Assembly: GCF_011193355.1 (NCBI RefSeq)
Contig: NZ_CP049780.1
Span: forward strand, 3,485,085 to 3,549,084
Length of the DNA: 64,000 nucleotides
From: Streptomyces sp. JB150
GTDB lineage: Bacteria > Actinomycetota > Actinomycetes > Streptomycetales > Streptomycetaceae
Reading direction: 5' to 3'
Shown here: positions 35,339-44,086 of the stretch, in pieces
Layout of the letters: each line of letters starts with the position of its first letter
Numbering within the stretch: position 1 is the stretch's first letter
Translations under genes and position numbers: made by a program
Notes under the pieces: generated by a model
Database searches by the model: none
Told to the model about the DNA's origin: nothing
What the model saw: only the letters and a program-made list of their open reading frames with translations

Positions 35339-36340
35339 TCAGGCGGTCGTGGGCAACGCTTTTGCGCCATCTTCGGTGACCCGCGTCGCCCCGAAGTACT
35401 TCTTCGTGTCGATCGGGTCGAACCGGATCACGGCCCCCGTGTAGGGCGCGTCGATCATGTACCCGCCCCCCACGTAGATCCCGACGTGGTCGATGGCCCG
35501 CGAGTTGGTCGGGTCGGGCGAGAAGAACACCAGATCGCCGGGGAGCAGCTCGTCCCGCGACGGGTGCGGCCCCGCGTTGTACTGATCGTTCGCCACCCGG
35601 GGCAGCGTGATCCCCACGCTCTCGTACGCCGCCTTGGTCAGACCCGAGCAGTCGAACCGTCCGCCCTGCTCAGGCGTGCCGTTGCCGCCCCAGAGATAGG
35701 GCGTGCCGAGCTTCTTCTGGGCGTAGTGGATGGCCCCGGCGGCCTGCTTGGAGGGGTCGAGCCGGGTCTGGGGGGCGGCGAAGCTCTCCTCCAGCGTGGT
35801 GATCGTCTTGACGTAGTTCCGGGTCTCCCGGTACGGCGGCACGCCCTTGTACTTGATCACCGCGTAGGCCCCCGCGTTGTAGGCGGCGAGCATGTTCGCG
35901 GTGGGGTCGCCGGGCACGTCCTTGACGTACTTGGCCAGCGTGCAGTCGTACTTGGCGGCCGATGGAATCGCGTCATTCGGGTCCCAGACGTCCCGGTCGC
36001 CGTCCCCGTCGCCGTCGATCCCGTGCGAGGCCCACGTCCCCGGGATGAACTGCGCTATCCCCTGCGCGGCGGCCGGGCTCTTGGCGTTCGGGTTGAACCC
36101 GCTCTCCTGGTACAGCTGCGCGGCGAGCAGCGCGGGGTTGATGGCGGAGCAGAGGTTGCCCCACTTCTCCACCAGCGGCCGGTACGCGGCGGGCACCGAT
36201 CCCTTGGCCAGCGTCCTGCTCCCGCCGCGCATCCCGTTGACCAGGTTGCCGGCGACCACGTACACGCCGACCACGAGCAGCATCACGAAGGCGAGCGACC
36301 CACCGACCACAGCAGTGCCCACGACCCACGCCTTACGCAC
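35339..36340 (-). CDS. lytic transglycosylase / NlpC-P60 peptidoglycan hydrolase
   Basis: A 333-residue envelope enzyme with one N-terminal membrane helix (about 5-30). An SLT-like transglycosylase domain (LLAAQLYQESGFNPNAKSPA, catalytic Glu in QESGF; QGIAQFIPGTW) spans about 60-190. A C40 NlpC/P60 peptidase follows (FDCSGLTKAAYES with Cys, DHVGIYVGGGYMIDAP with His). It cuts both glycan and peptide bonds. GTG 36340 is preferred (GAGGGG upstream); GTG 36394 would add 18 residues. In S. coelicolor I recall this gene next to the T4SS-like cluster, where it would play a VirB1-like role; here the toxin island lies between. Confidence 0.9.
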   Translation of the reverse strand: MRKAWVVGTAVVGGSLAFVMLLVVGVYVVAGNLVNGMRGGSRTLAKGSVPAAYRPLVEKWGNLCSAINPALLAAQLYQESGFNPNAKSPAAAQGIAQFIPGTWASHGIDGDGDGDRDVWDPNDAIPSAAKYDCTLAKYVKDVPGDPTANMLAAYNAGAYAVIKYKGVPPYRETRNYVKTITTLEESFAAPQTRLDPSKQAAGAIHYAQKKLGTPYLWGGNGTPEQGGRFDCSGLTKAAYESVGITLPRVANDQYNAGPHPSRDELLPGDLVFFSPDPTNSRAIDHVGIYVGGGYMIDAPYTGAVIRFDPIDTKKYFGATRVTEDGAKALPTTA

Positions 36341-36513
36341 CGTCAACCGCCCCTCACCGTCCGGGAGTACGCCGCCGCCAGTGTAGATGCGCACCTCCCA
36401 CGAGGGGACGCTCCCGCTCGCCGGCGTCTCGGATCCGGTCGTGGCTGCTCTGGTCGGCGAGCATCCCTTTCGTGCGACCCCCGTGAACCACGTACCCCGC
36501 CGTTCGGGTCAGG

Positions 36514-36987
36514 TCAGGTCAGGTCCGTGACGAGAACGTAGTCGTAGTACAGAGGGTCCCCCTCCTCGTCCACGGGGTAGTCGAAGCTGCTGTTGTTCGC
36601 GAAGCGCAGGCCGAGGTCCGTGACCTCCTCGAACCCGTAGTCGCTCTCGACGACCTGGTGCCCGCGTTCCTCCAGGATCTCCGGCAGGTCGTCCGCCGGC
36701 GTGCGGAAGACGTCGATGCCCTCCAGGAGGAAACGGATGTCGGCGGCCTCGTCACGGAACCGCCACACCTCGATCCCGGTCAGCTCTTCCTTGTCCTCCG
36801 CTTCGAAGAGGAGGACGAACTCGAATTGGTACGTCTCGTTGACGACGACGTACTTGCCCGGCGGGCGCCCCCCTTCAGGGGAGTGCTCGACACGTCCCCA
36901 CGTCCGAGCCTCGGCCATCGCATCGTCGAACGGCATACCAAGCCGGAACGCTGCGACGCCGACGTGCGGCACCAGTTCGACGTCCAT
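36514..36987 (-). CDS. putative immunity protein of the RHS toxin
   Basis: A 157-residue soluble, acidic protein (MDVELVPHVGVAAFRLGMPF... GFEEVTDLGLRFANNSSFDY) lying 39 bp downstream of the toxin gene on the same strand. Position, size and acidity are those of polymorphic-toxin immunity proteins. I do not recognise a named Imm family. Alternative: an unrelated small gene. Confidence 0.65.
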   Translation of the reverse strand: MDVELVPHVGVAAFRLGMPFDDAMAEARTWGRVEHSPEGGRPPGKYVVVNETYQFEFVLLFEAEDKEELTGIEVWRFRDEAADIRFLLEGIDVFRTPADDLPEILEERGHQVVESDYGFEEVTDLGLRFANNSSFDYPVDEEGDPLYYDYVLVTDLT

Positions 36988-37026
36988 CCTTCTGTCTCCC
37001 TCTCACGGCCTGTTGCTTCGTCGGCA

Positions 37027-40000
37027 TCATGCCAACAGAGCTGCTTCGTCGATCGTCCACCCTCGCTTGGCGAGCATGTCCTGGAGTGGCTTGTTGTGCT
37101 TCAGGCTCTCCACCATCTCCTTGATGTGCTGGTCGTACTTCTCGGGGAACTTCGTCTTGATGTCGTCGATGTCCATGCGCATCGCCTCGGTGATGCGCCC
37201 CTGGTTGATCAGTGCCCTCTGCGTGGCGTGCCAGTTGGCCGCCGTGGTACTGGACCCCGTGCTGTTGAGCTGAGCGTGGTCCGCCTTCTCCATGCGGATC
37301 GCCGGGCCGTTGTTGACCTTCTGCTTCCGGTGCGGCTTGTTCGCGATGTAGAAGCCCGGCTCGATGACGTCTTTCCACGCCGCCTTCGGCGGGATGTGGT
37401 TGACCTCCATCTTCTGTGGGTAGGGCTTGCCATTCGCCATCAGGTTCGCGGGCAGCAGTCCGCCGTACCAGCCGGCGATCTGCGTGCATCCCTTCGCGAT
37501 CAGCCCCTCCGGGTCCATCCAGGTGAAGGGGTTGACCACGTACGCGGCCGGGTTGGGGGCCGGGACGAGACCCAGGGGGTCCGAGGACACGTAGCGGCCC
37601 GTCTCGGGGTCATAGTGCCGGTTGAGGTTGTAGTGCAGGCCCGTCTCCGGGTCCGCGTACTGACCGGGGAAGCGCAGCGGCGTGTGGGCACGGGCGTCAC
37701 GGTTGCGGGTCGTGATGCCCCAGACCGTGGAGCGCTTGTGCCAGGCGATGTCGCCCTCTTCGCCGACGAGTTCGGTGGGCGTTCCTATGACGTCGGTGAC
37801 GATGGCGAAGAACCGGGTGTCCACCTCGCGCTGGTCACCGTCGGCCGGCAGCCGGCGCTCCAGCTGGGCCATCGGCTGGTGGCCCTCGTATTCCCAGGTG
37901 AGCGTGACCCCCGTGGCCGTGTCGGTCTCCTCGGCCGGCTGGGTGCCCTCCCAGGCGAAGCGGACCGTCGAGACGACCGTCCGCCCGTCCGGGGACATGC
38001 GGTGCTTGGCGGTACGGCGGCCCAGCGCGTCGTAGGTGTAGCGCCACTCGGTGCCGTCGGGGGTGGTGCAGGAGACGAGGCGATCCTCGGCGTCCCACGT
38101 GTAGCGCCAGGTGTCGGGCTTGCGGGACAGCCGCCGCTTCTGCCGCAGGACGACCCGTCCAGCGGCGTCGTACTCGTAGCGCACCCCGTCCGAGCCGAGC
38201 AGCCGGGTGCCGTCGTAGGTCCGCGGGCCGCGGCTCTCGGCGTGCCGGGCCCGGTCGGGCCAGTGGGCGTCGGTCTGGTTGCCGATGGCGTCGTAGGCGT
38301 AGCGCTCCGACCAGTCGTCGGCGGTGACGCCGAGCGGGCGGCCCACCGGGTCGAGTTCGAACCGCCACTGCGTCCCCGCCGCCCGGTCCGTGACGCCGGT
38401 GAGGAAACCGTCGGCGCGGTACTCGTAGAAACGATTCCGCAGTGTCCCGCGGGCCGTGGTCAGTGACCGTGCCGAAAGCCGGCCGAGCGTGTCCCACCGC
38501 GAGGCCAGGGTCACCGGCGCCTGCTCGGGGCCCAGTGTGCGCCGCGTCTCACGGCCCAGCTCGTCCCGGGTGAAGCGGAGCGCGTGCCCCGCACAGTCCA
38601 CCCGCACGCGGTTGCCCGCGGTGTCGTACGCGTACGAGCTGACGGCGCCGGTCGGGGTCGTACGCGAGACCAGTTCGCCGTGCGAGTCGTAGCCGAACCG
38701 CATGCTGCGTCCGTCGACCGTCTCCGCGAGCAGCCGCCCCATGGTGTCGCGCTCCACGCTGAGCGAGGAAACCGGCGAGACCGCGGCGACGAGCCGGTCA
38801 CCGCTGTCGTAGGAGTAGCGGGTGACCATGCCGTCGGCGTCCTTCTCCACGACGTTGCCCACGGCGTCGAACGTGAAGCCGATGCGCTGTCCGAGGGGAG
38901 TCGTCCGGGCGACGAGGCGGCGGGCGGCGTCGTACTCGTAGCGCGTGGTGCGCCCGTCGAAGTCGGTCTCGGACTCGGTCAGCCCGGACGGACCATACCG
39001 GTACCGCCACGTTCTGCCCTGCGGGTTGCGCACCTCGGTGAGGCGCAGCTCGGTGTCGTACCCGAACTCGTACCGGGCCCCGTCCTTACCGGTGCGGGCG
39101 GCGAGCAGGTCGAACGACGTGTACGCGAAACGCGTGACACCGCCCAGCGGGTCGGTGTGGCTGAGGCAGTTGCCTTCCTCGTCGTACGTCCACTGCTCGG
39201 CCGACCCGTCGGGTGCCGTCCGCCGGGTGAGCCAGCCGTCCGCCGTCCACTCCAGGCGGGTCACGGAGCCGGCGGGGTCGACGGACTCGCGGGGCCGGCC
39301 GAACGCATCGCGGCGGACCGTGTAGGTGGCGCCGTGCCCGTCCGTGACCGACAGGACCAGGCCCGCCTCGTCGTTGACGCGCGTCTCCGTCTCGCCGGTC
39401 GGGAACGTGACCGTCGCCAGGGCGCCCGTGGCGTCATGGGTGAAGGTGGTCGAGGTGCCGTCCGGTGCGACGACGGCGGTCCGGTTGCCCCGCTCGTCGA
39501 AGACGTTGCGCCACACGGTGCCGTCCGGGCCGGTCACCGTCTCCGGCAGGTGCAGCTCGTTGTACGTGGTCGACGCCTGCCGCCCGTCCGGGTACCGCAC
39601 CGTCAGCAGGTTGCCCGCGTCGTCGTAGGTGAACCGGGCGGTGTGCCCCAGTTCGTCGGTGCGCGACAGCAGGTTGTCGTAGCGGTCCCACGCGAAGTGG
39701 ACCGTGTTGCCGAGCGGGTCGGTCTCGCTGATCGTCTGGCCCAGCTCGTTGAGGCGGGTGACGGTGACCGCGCCGGTCGAGTCGGTGAAACGGGTCTCGC
39801 GGGCGGCGCGGTCGTAGGTGAACCGCGAGGACAGCGCGCCGTCGGGACCGATCGTCTCCACGACCCGGCCGGCCACGTCGTAGACATAACCGTAGGTGTG
39901 GCCGTTGCGGTCGGTCCAGGACGTCACGCGGTGTGCGTCGTCGTAGGTGAACCGCAGCGGCACCCCCCGGGAACCCGAGACCGCCACCAGATCGCGGCCG

Positions 40001-41748
40001 GGGCCGTCGTACCCGAATGAGGCGACGCGGACCGGGCCGTCCGGTGTCCGCACCTCGAGGGCGGTGACCCGGCCCAGCTCCGGGTCCGAGGTGACCCGTA
40101 CCCGGTAGCCGCCGTCGTGCAGGACCGCCGTGGGGATGCCCTCGTCATCGCGGGCGATTCGGAGGCCGTTGCCGTTGCGGTCCTCCATGTCGGTCAGCCA
40201 GTACAGGCTGCCGGAGGAGTAGGGGCTGCCGGTGAAGCGGCGGGTCAGACCGGAGCGGACGTCGGACGTGGCGTACGTCACGTCCCCCAGGGCCGACCTT
40301 TCCACGTAGGTCAGCGGGATGCGCTCGCCCTCCAGCGGAAGCACCTCGTCGCCCTCCTCGAGCGGCAGTCTGGGGTACTGGAGCAGGGACCCGTCCTCGC
40401 GCGCCCAGATCGCGCCGCCGCCCGTCAGTTCCAGCCGCTCGTCGAGCGTGGAGGCCCAGCTCGCCCCGAAGCAGTGGCCGAAGCGATAGCCGGATATATG
40501 GGTACGCCGCAGCACCAGGGGCAGCACACCCGGCAGGACCAGGTCCGTCTGAGAGAGGACCATCTCCCCGCTCGCCACGTCGACCGGGTCGCTCTTGCAG
40601 CGCCGCTGCGCCAGGGCGATAGCTCTCTGGCGGACGTTGTCCAGCGCGGTGCGCAGCGACTCGGGCACCCGCCGGCCGGCACCGCCGGCCGGGCGTGCGT
40701 GACCACCGCCTGCGTCACCGTCCTTCTTGCCGCCCGCGATCGCGTTGAGCCGGTCCCGGACGTCCAGATCCTTGTTCTTCTCGAGCCGGGAGGCGGCCTT
40801 CACCCGCTCGGGCACGGTCTCCGTCACATGCTTGGAGATCTTCTTCAGGGCCTTCTCGGTGCCGTCGAGCGCGCCGTGCAGGATCGACTCGAAGGCCTGC
40901 GTGAACGGGTCCTTGCCCTTCGTTCGCCCGAAGGCGGTTCTCGCGCGGGTCAGTCCCGCCGAGGAGTTGAGGTTCAGGTCGCCGCCGTGCAGCGAGATCT
41001 TGCGGGAACCGTCCTCGAACGAGACATGGTCGATACGGGTCTTCTTGCCCGCTCCGCCGCCCGGGGCGTCACCCCCCGTACCGCCGCCGGCGGAGGCCAG
41101 CTGCATCCCGTCGTGACCGCGTCCGTGCCCGTCGCCTCCGGCGCCATCGCCGCCGGAACCGGCGGGCGGCATCGTGAACGCTCCTTCGGCGAGGTCGAGG
41201 ACCGCGTCCTCGACCATCGCCTCCAGCTTGGCGTTGACCGGTTCCGTGACCCGCGCGATCAGCTCCTCGACCACCCGGTCGGCGGCCTCGTCGACGATCT
41301 TCTTGACCAGTTGCCTCATCGCCGCGATCTCCGCGGCGCCGAGCAGCGCGGACAGACCGCCGGTGAAGGCCGCGAGCCCGAGCGAGATGCCCACCGAGGC
41401 CGCCATCGCGCCCAGCTCGATCTCGGCCTTCCGCTTCATCCCGAAGATGATGTCCGCGACCACGTCACAGGCGTCCGCGAACAGCCGCGCCAGCTCGGGG
41501 ACCTTGTCCAGGTGCCCGGACTTGACCTTGCCCCAGTGCTTCTCGATCGCGTCCACGGCCCAGCCCTCCGAGGAGGAGAGCATGGCCGTGGCCGCCTTGT
41601 GGGTCTCGCCGCCGTGCTTTTCGAACTTGTCCGCGAAGTCCCGCATGGCCCTGGCCATTTCGCGGTAGTCATCCTCGTCGACGTTCGGGAAGTTGATCCC
41701 GATGAAGTCGAGGATTTCGTCCAGCCAGTCCGGAAGCGTGTATCCCAC
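37027..41748 (-). CDS. RHS/YD-repeat polymorphic toxin with WXG-like leader
   Basis: A 1573-residue toxin. The N-terminus (about 1-110) is a WXG/LXG-like helical export domain (EGWAVDAIEKHWG near 60-72), followed by a hydrophobic stretch (about 115-150) and a Gly-rich linker. A DUF6531 module begins near CKSDPVDVASGEMVLSQTDL (about 385-400). About twenty YD repeats follow, of the type YDVAGRVVETI and RYEYDAARRLVART, forming a shell. The RHS core ends with RFPGQYADPETGLHYNLNRH and RYVSSDPLGL. After residue ~1417 comes a variable tip with MEVNHIPPKAAW and MEKADHAQLNSTGSS, like HNH/EndoVII-type nuclease toxins. Immunity gene lies downstream. Confidence 0.9.
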   Translation of the reverse strand: MGYTLPDWLDEILDFIGINFPNVDEDDYREMARAMRDFADKFEKHGGETHKAATAMLSSSEGWAVDAIEKHWGKVKSGHLDKVPELARLFADACDVVADIIFGMKRKAEIELGAMAASVGISLGLAAFTGGLSALLGAAEIAAMRQLVKKIVDEAADRVVEELIARVTEPVNAKLEAMVEDAVLDLAEGAFTMPPAGSGGDGAGGDGHGRGHDGMQLASAGGGTGGDAPGGGAGKKTRIDHVSFEDGSRKISLHGGDLNLNSSAGLTRARTAFGRTKGKDPFTQAFESILHGALDGTEKALKKISKHVTETVPERVKAASRLEKNKDLDVRDRLNAIAGGKKDGDAGGGHARPAGGAGRRVPESLRTALDNVRQRAIALAQRRCKSDPVDVASGEMVLSQTDLVLPGVLPLVLRRTHISGYRFGHCFGASWASTLDERLELTGGGAIWAREDGSLLQYPRLPLEEGDEVLPLEGERIPLTYVERSALGDVTYATSDVRSGLTRRFTGSPYSSGSLYWLTDMEDRNGNGLRIARDDEGIPTAVLHDGGYRVRVTSDPELGRVTALEVRTPDGPVRVASFGYDGPGRDLVAVSGSRGVPLRFTYDDAHRVTSWTDRNGHTYGYVYDVAGRVVETIGPDGALSSRFTYDRAARETRFTDSTGAVTVTRLNELGQTISETDPLGNTVHFAWDRYDNLLSRTDELGHTARFTYDDAGNLLTVRYPDGRQASTTYNELHLPETVTGPDGTVWRNVFDERGNRTAVVAPDGTSTTFTHDATGALATVTFPTGETETRVNDEAGLVLSVTDGHGATYTVRRDAFGRPRESVDPAGSVTRLEWTADGWLTRRTAPDGSAEQWTYDEEGNCLSHTDPLGGVTRFAYTSFDLLAARTGKDGARYEFGYDTELRLTEVRNPQGRTWRYRYGPSGLTESETDFDGRTTRYEYDAARRLVARTTPLGQRIGFTFDAVGNVVEKDADGMVTRYSYDSGDRLVAAVSPVSSLSVERDTMGRLLAETVDGRSMRFGYDSHGELVSRTTPTGAVSSYAYDTAGNRVRVDCAGHALRFTRDELGRETRRTLGPEQAPVTLASRWDTLGRLSARSLTTARGTLRNRFYEYRADGFLTGVTDRAAGTQWRFELDPVGRPLGVTADDWSERYAYDAIGNQTDAHWPDRARHAESRGPRTYDGTRLLGSDGVRYEYDAAGRVVLRQKRRLSRKPDTWRYTWDAEDRLVSCTTPDGTEWRYTYDALGRRTAKHRMSPDGRTVVSTVRFAWEGTQPAEETDTATGVTLTWEYEGHQPMAQLERRLPADGDQREVDTRFFAIVTDVIGTPTELVGEEGDIAWHKRSTVWGITTRNRDARAHTPLRFPGQYADPETGLHYNLNRHYDPETGRYVSSDPLGLVPAPNPAAYVVNPFTWMDPEGLIAKGCTQIAGWYGGLLPANLMANGKPYPQKMEVNHIPPKAAWKDVIEPGFYIANKPHRKQKVNNGPAIRMEKADHAQLNSTGSSTTAANWHATQRALINQGRITEAMRMDIDDIKTKFPEKYDQHIKEMVESLKHNKPLQDMLAKRGWTIDEAALLA

Positions 41749-42108
41749 AACTTCGCAACCCCCGTTACCGCACCATCAGTTCGCCTGCCACGTCGGAGCA
41801 GTACCTCTCGCGACACCGCCACTCGAACGATAGTTGGACGCGAGGTCACGTGTACGACCAGGGACCCTGCACCCGCACGGCTGAACGCCTCCGCGCCGCA
41901 CCGTCTTCACACACGCATCCGACTACGGGCTTGCGCAGGCAAGGGGAACAGGTGACGCCCTCCCCTGCGCACTCCCCGGAACCCCGCCGGGACCTCACCC
42001 GAGCCCGCGGAACCCCACCCCCGTGGGCGGCAGGGCGCCCGCCGCGTCGTCCTGGGCGAAGGGGCGGTTGCCGAGGGCCATGGCCAGCCGGCTCACCCGG
42101 CCGGCGGC

Positions 42109-42438
42109 ATGGCTCTGGAGTGTCGTCGCCGCGTAGCGGGGTGCGTCGCAAGTGCCCGCGCTCGAGCTGACGTACACCCGCAAGCAGGACCCGGACACCC
42201 CGAGCAGCTGGACGACGCCATCGCCCGCACGAAGGAAACCTTCTTCCGGCCCATCACCGACGCCCGGGAGCGTGGCGAGATCGTTCCGGACGACCCCTAG
42301 CGCACCGCCCTCCTGGCCGGTGCCGCCTTGCACGGCGTCGCCGGCTCCACCACCACCGGCCACCTGCCGCCGCCGACGGCCCTGACCGGCGCCGACGAGC
42401 CGGTCCACCATCTGCTGCACGGACTACGACCCCGATAG
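42109..42438 (+). pseudogene. TetR-family C-terminal fragment, decayed
   Basis: In one frame the sequence reads LDDAIARTKETFFRPITDARERGEIVPDDP, then an in-frame TAG (42298-42300), then RTALLAGAALHGVAGSTTTG...VHHLLHGLR before a final stop at 42438. The two halves look like the helical C-terminal domain of a TetR repressor interrupted by a stop. No DNA-binding domain remains. It borders the toxin gene, consistent with insertion-associated loss. Confidence 0.5.
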
Positions 42439-42635
42439 CCTTCACCCGGATGACTCTCACCCGCAGCACATCGGCGCGATCGTTCACCCGTCACACCATC
42501 AGAGGGCGGTGTACGCACCAAAAGTGACACAACGACGGAACCACACCACAGGTTCCGCACTCGCCTCGTTGCCCGGCGTTACCTGCCGTGATACACAGAG
42601 TGACCATACGAGCTATTCGTACGAAACCTGCCAAG

Positions 42636-42670
42636 CAATGACGCCAAGTCGACATACCTGGGCGTCATTG
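42636..42670. promoter_or_regulatory. inverted repeat upstream of the secretion-like operon
   Basis: CAATGACGCC and GGCGTCATTG, perfect 10-bp arms with a 15-bp spacer, end 73 bp before the first gene at 42744. The spacing of arms suits a dimeric regulator or an RNA hairpin in the leader. Confidence 0.5.
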
Positions 42671-42743
42671 TCGGCGAGAATGAGGCCTGACCTCTGCGCA
42701 CCGCAGGGGACTGCGGAACTACCCAACAGGGGCGGTGACTTAC

Positions 42744-43052
42744 ATGCTCTTTGCGGCCGACAAGGGAGACATCAACACCATCATCGGCGGAATCGCTCCG
42801 GACTGGGGGCCCTTCGGCAGCCTGGGCAACGAGGCCAAGGTGATGATCGAGGTGGTGATGGCGGTCGCCATCCTGATCTGTCTGGGCATCGCCATCTGGG
42901 GCGCCGCGAAGCAGCGCATCGGCGCGACCGCGCTGCGCGACACCTTCAGCGCGGAACAGGGCAAGGGCCTCATCATCGCCGGCCTCACGGGCGTCTTCAT
43001 CATCGGATCCCTCGGCACGCTCTTCACCATCGTGTACGGCATGGCCGTGTAG
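42744..43052 (+). CDS. small two-helix membrane protein, first gene of the T4SS-like cluster
   Basis: A 102-residue protein. After a short N-terminus it has two membrane helices (VVMAVAILICLGIAIWGAA, about 38-57; LIIAGLTGVFIIGSLGTLF, about 76-95) with a polar loop. Size and topology match VirB2/TrbC-like pilin subunits. It starts the operon. GTG 42735 is an alternative start. I believe this corresponds to one of cmdA-F of S. coelicolor (membrane proteins affecting differentiation and antibiotic production), but I cannot assign the letter. Confidence 0.75.
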   Translation: MLFAADKGDINTIIGGIAPDWGPFGSLGNEAKVMIEVVMAVAILICLGIAIWGAAKQRIGATALRDTFSAEQGKGLIIAGLTGVFIIGSLGTLFTIVYGMAV

Positions 43053-43163
43053 CCCGGCGCGCGCCGCCGACCGTCGCGGGCGCGCCCAGTCCGCTCCGGG
43101 CACGCCCGGTCCCCTCTACCCCACCCGCCCGTCGTGCCCACCGGCTGAGGTTGCGTTTCCCTG

Positions 43164-43280
43164 ATGTCGAGTCACCACACCGCGCCCGCGCGGGAACCAG
43201 CACGGCTACCGTCGTACTTCCACACGTTCTTCCGGTACGAGGGTTTCCGCTACGACGTCGAGGGGGCGGATGCGGCATGA
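43164..43280 (+). CDS. 38-residue protein within the T4SS-like cluster
   Basis: ATG 43164 opens 38 codons reading MSSHHTAPAREPARLP...FRYEGFRYDVEGADAA and ends in a TGA that overlaps the next gene's ATG (ATGA). The aromatic-rich C-terminal half (SYFHTFFRYEGFRYD) is not random-looking. The exact 4-bp overlap and lack of stops argue for a real, translationally coupled small gene. Function unknown. Confidence 0.6.
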   Translation: MSSHHTAPAREPARLPSYFHTFFRYEGFRYDVEGADAA

Positions 43281-44086
43281 GTCTCGGAGACGAACACCAG
43301 CCGGAGGGCTCCGGCGGCTACGCCGGCACCGGGCACACCCGCACCCGCCTGCCCGACTCCGACCCCTACGGCGGCGCCCGGCGGCCCGGCCGCTCCTCCT
43401 CGCGGAGCCTGGTCACCGTCGTCGGCGTCGTCGTCCTCCTCATCGCGGCCATCGCCTTCGCGAACCGCGGCGACGACGACGCCCCCGCGGGCGCCCAGGA
43501 CCCCGAACAGCCCCGCCCGGCGGCGACGGCCGCGAGCGGGGTCCGCCCGGTGAAGGCGGGCTTCGCCCGGGACGAACAGGGGGCACAGAGCGCTGCGGCG
43601 AATTATGCGGTGACGCTGGTTTCGGCGGAGATCCTCAAGCCGGCCCGGCGAGCCGAGATCGTCCGGCAGCTCTTCGTGCCCGACCAGCGGGCCGCGCTGG
43701 AGGAGAGGTTCGACCAGGCCTACTCGAAGGAGTTCCTGAGCAACATCGGCCTGGACCAGAACGGCAACGCGGCCCGGGGCCACACGTACGTCTCGCGCAC
43801 AACGCCGATCGGCAGCAAGGTCACCCGCTACTCCGACACCGCCGCCACCGTGGACGTCTGGTGCACCGGTGTCTACGGAACCGCGGGGGAGGACTCGACC
43901 AACCCGGTCACCAGCGACTGGTTCACCCTGACGCTCCAGTTGCGCTGGAGCGACAACGACTGGAAGGTCGAGAGCTTCGCTCAAAAGGACGGACCCGCCC
44001 CCGTTCCCGGCGACAACCAGGCGTCCAGCGCCGATGAGATGAGCAAGGCCGTCGAGGAGTACGGAGGCTTCACTTATGCCCGGTAA
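43277..44086 (+). CDS. membrane protein with NTF2/VirB8-like domain
   Basis: A 269-residue protein with a disordered N-terminus, one membrane helix (SLVTVVGVVVLLIAAIAFA, about 44-62), an Ala/Pro linker and an extracytoplasmic domain of about 165 residues (AAANYAVTLVSAEILKPARR, VDVWCTGVYG, WFTLTLQLRWSDNDWKVESF). The helix-plus-NTF2-like arrangement is that of VirB8/TcpC scaffold proteins in type IV secretion. Overlaps the small gene upstream and the next gene by 11 bp. Confidence 0.75.
   Translation: MSLGDEHQPEGSGGYAGTGHTRTRLPDSDPYGGARRPGRSSSRSLVTVVGVVVLLIAAIAFANRGDDDAPAGAQDPEQPRPAATAASGVRPVKAGFARDEQGAQSAAANYAVTLVSAEILKPARRAEIVRQLFVPDQRAALEERFDQAYSKEFLSNIGLDQNGNAARGHTYVSRTTPIGSKVTRYSDTAATVDVWCTGVYGTAGEDSTNPVTSDWFTLTLQLRWSDNDWKVESFAQKDGPAPVPGDNQASSADEMSKAVEEYGGFTYAR

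Larger units (their letters stand above)
41749..42743. other. intergenic region between toxin and secretion cluster
   Basis: About 1 kb. It contains the toxin promoter side, the TetR fragment (42109-42438), a CGGAACC-N8-GGTTCCG inverted repeat (42536-42557), and CAATGACGCC-N15-GGCGTCATTG (42636-42670) ahead of the next operon. No intact gene seen. Confidence 0.5.

Noticed and set aside
42509..43276. Upstream N-terminal extension of the VirB8-like protein in its own frame
   Set aside because: The extension has shadow-like composition and overlaps the small membrane protein gene at 42744, while ATG 43277 has an exact overlap with the 38-codon gene.
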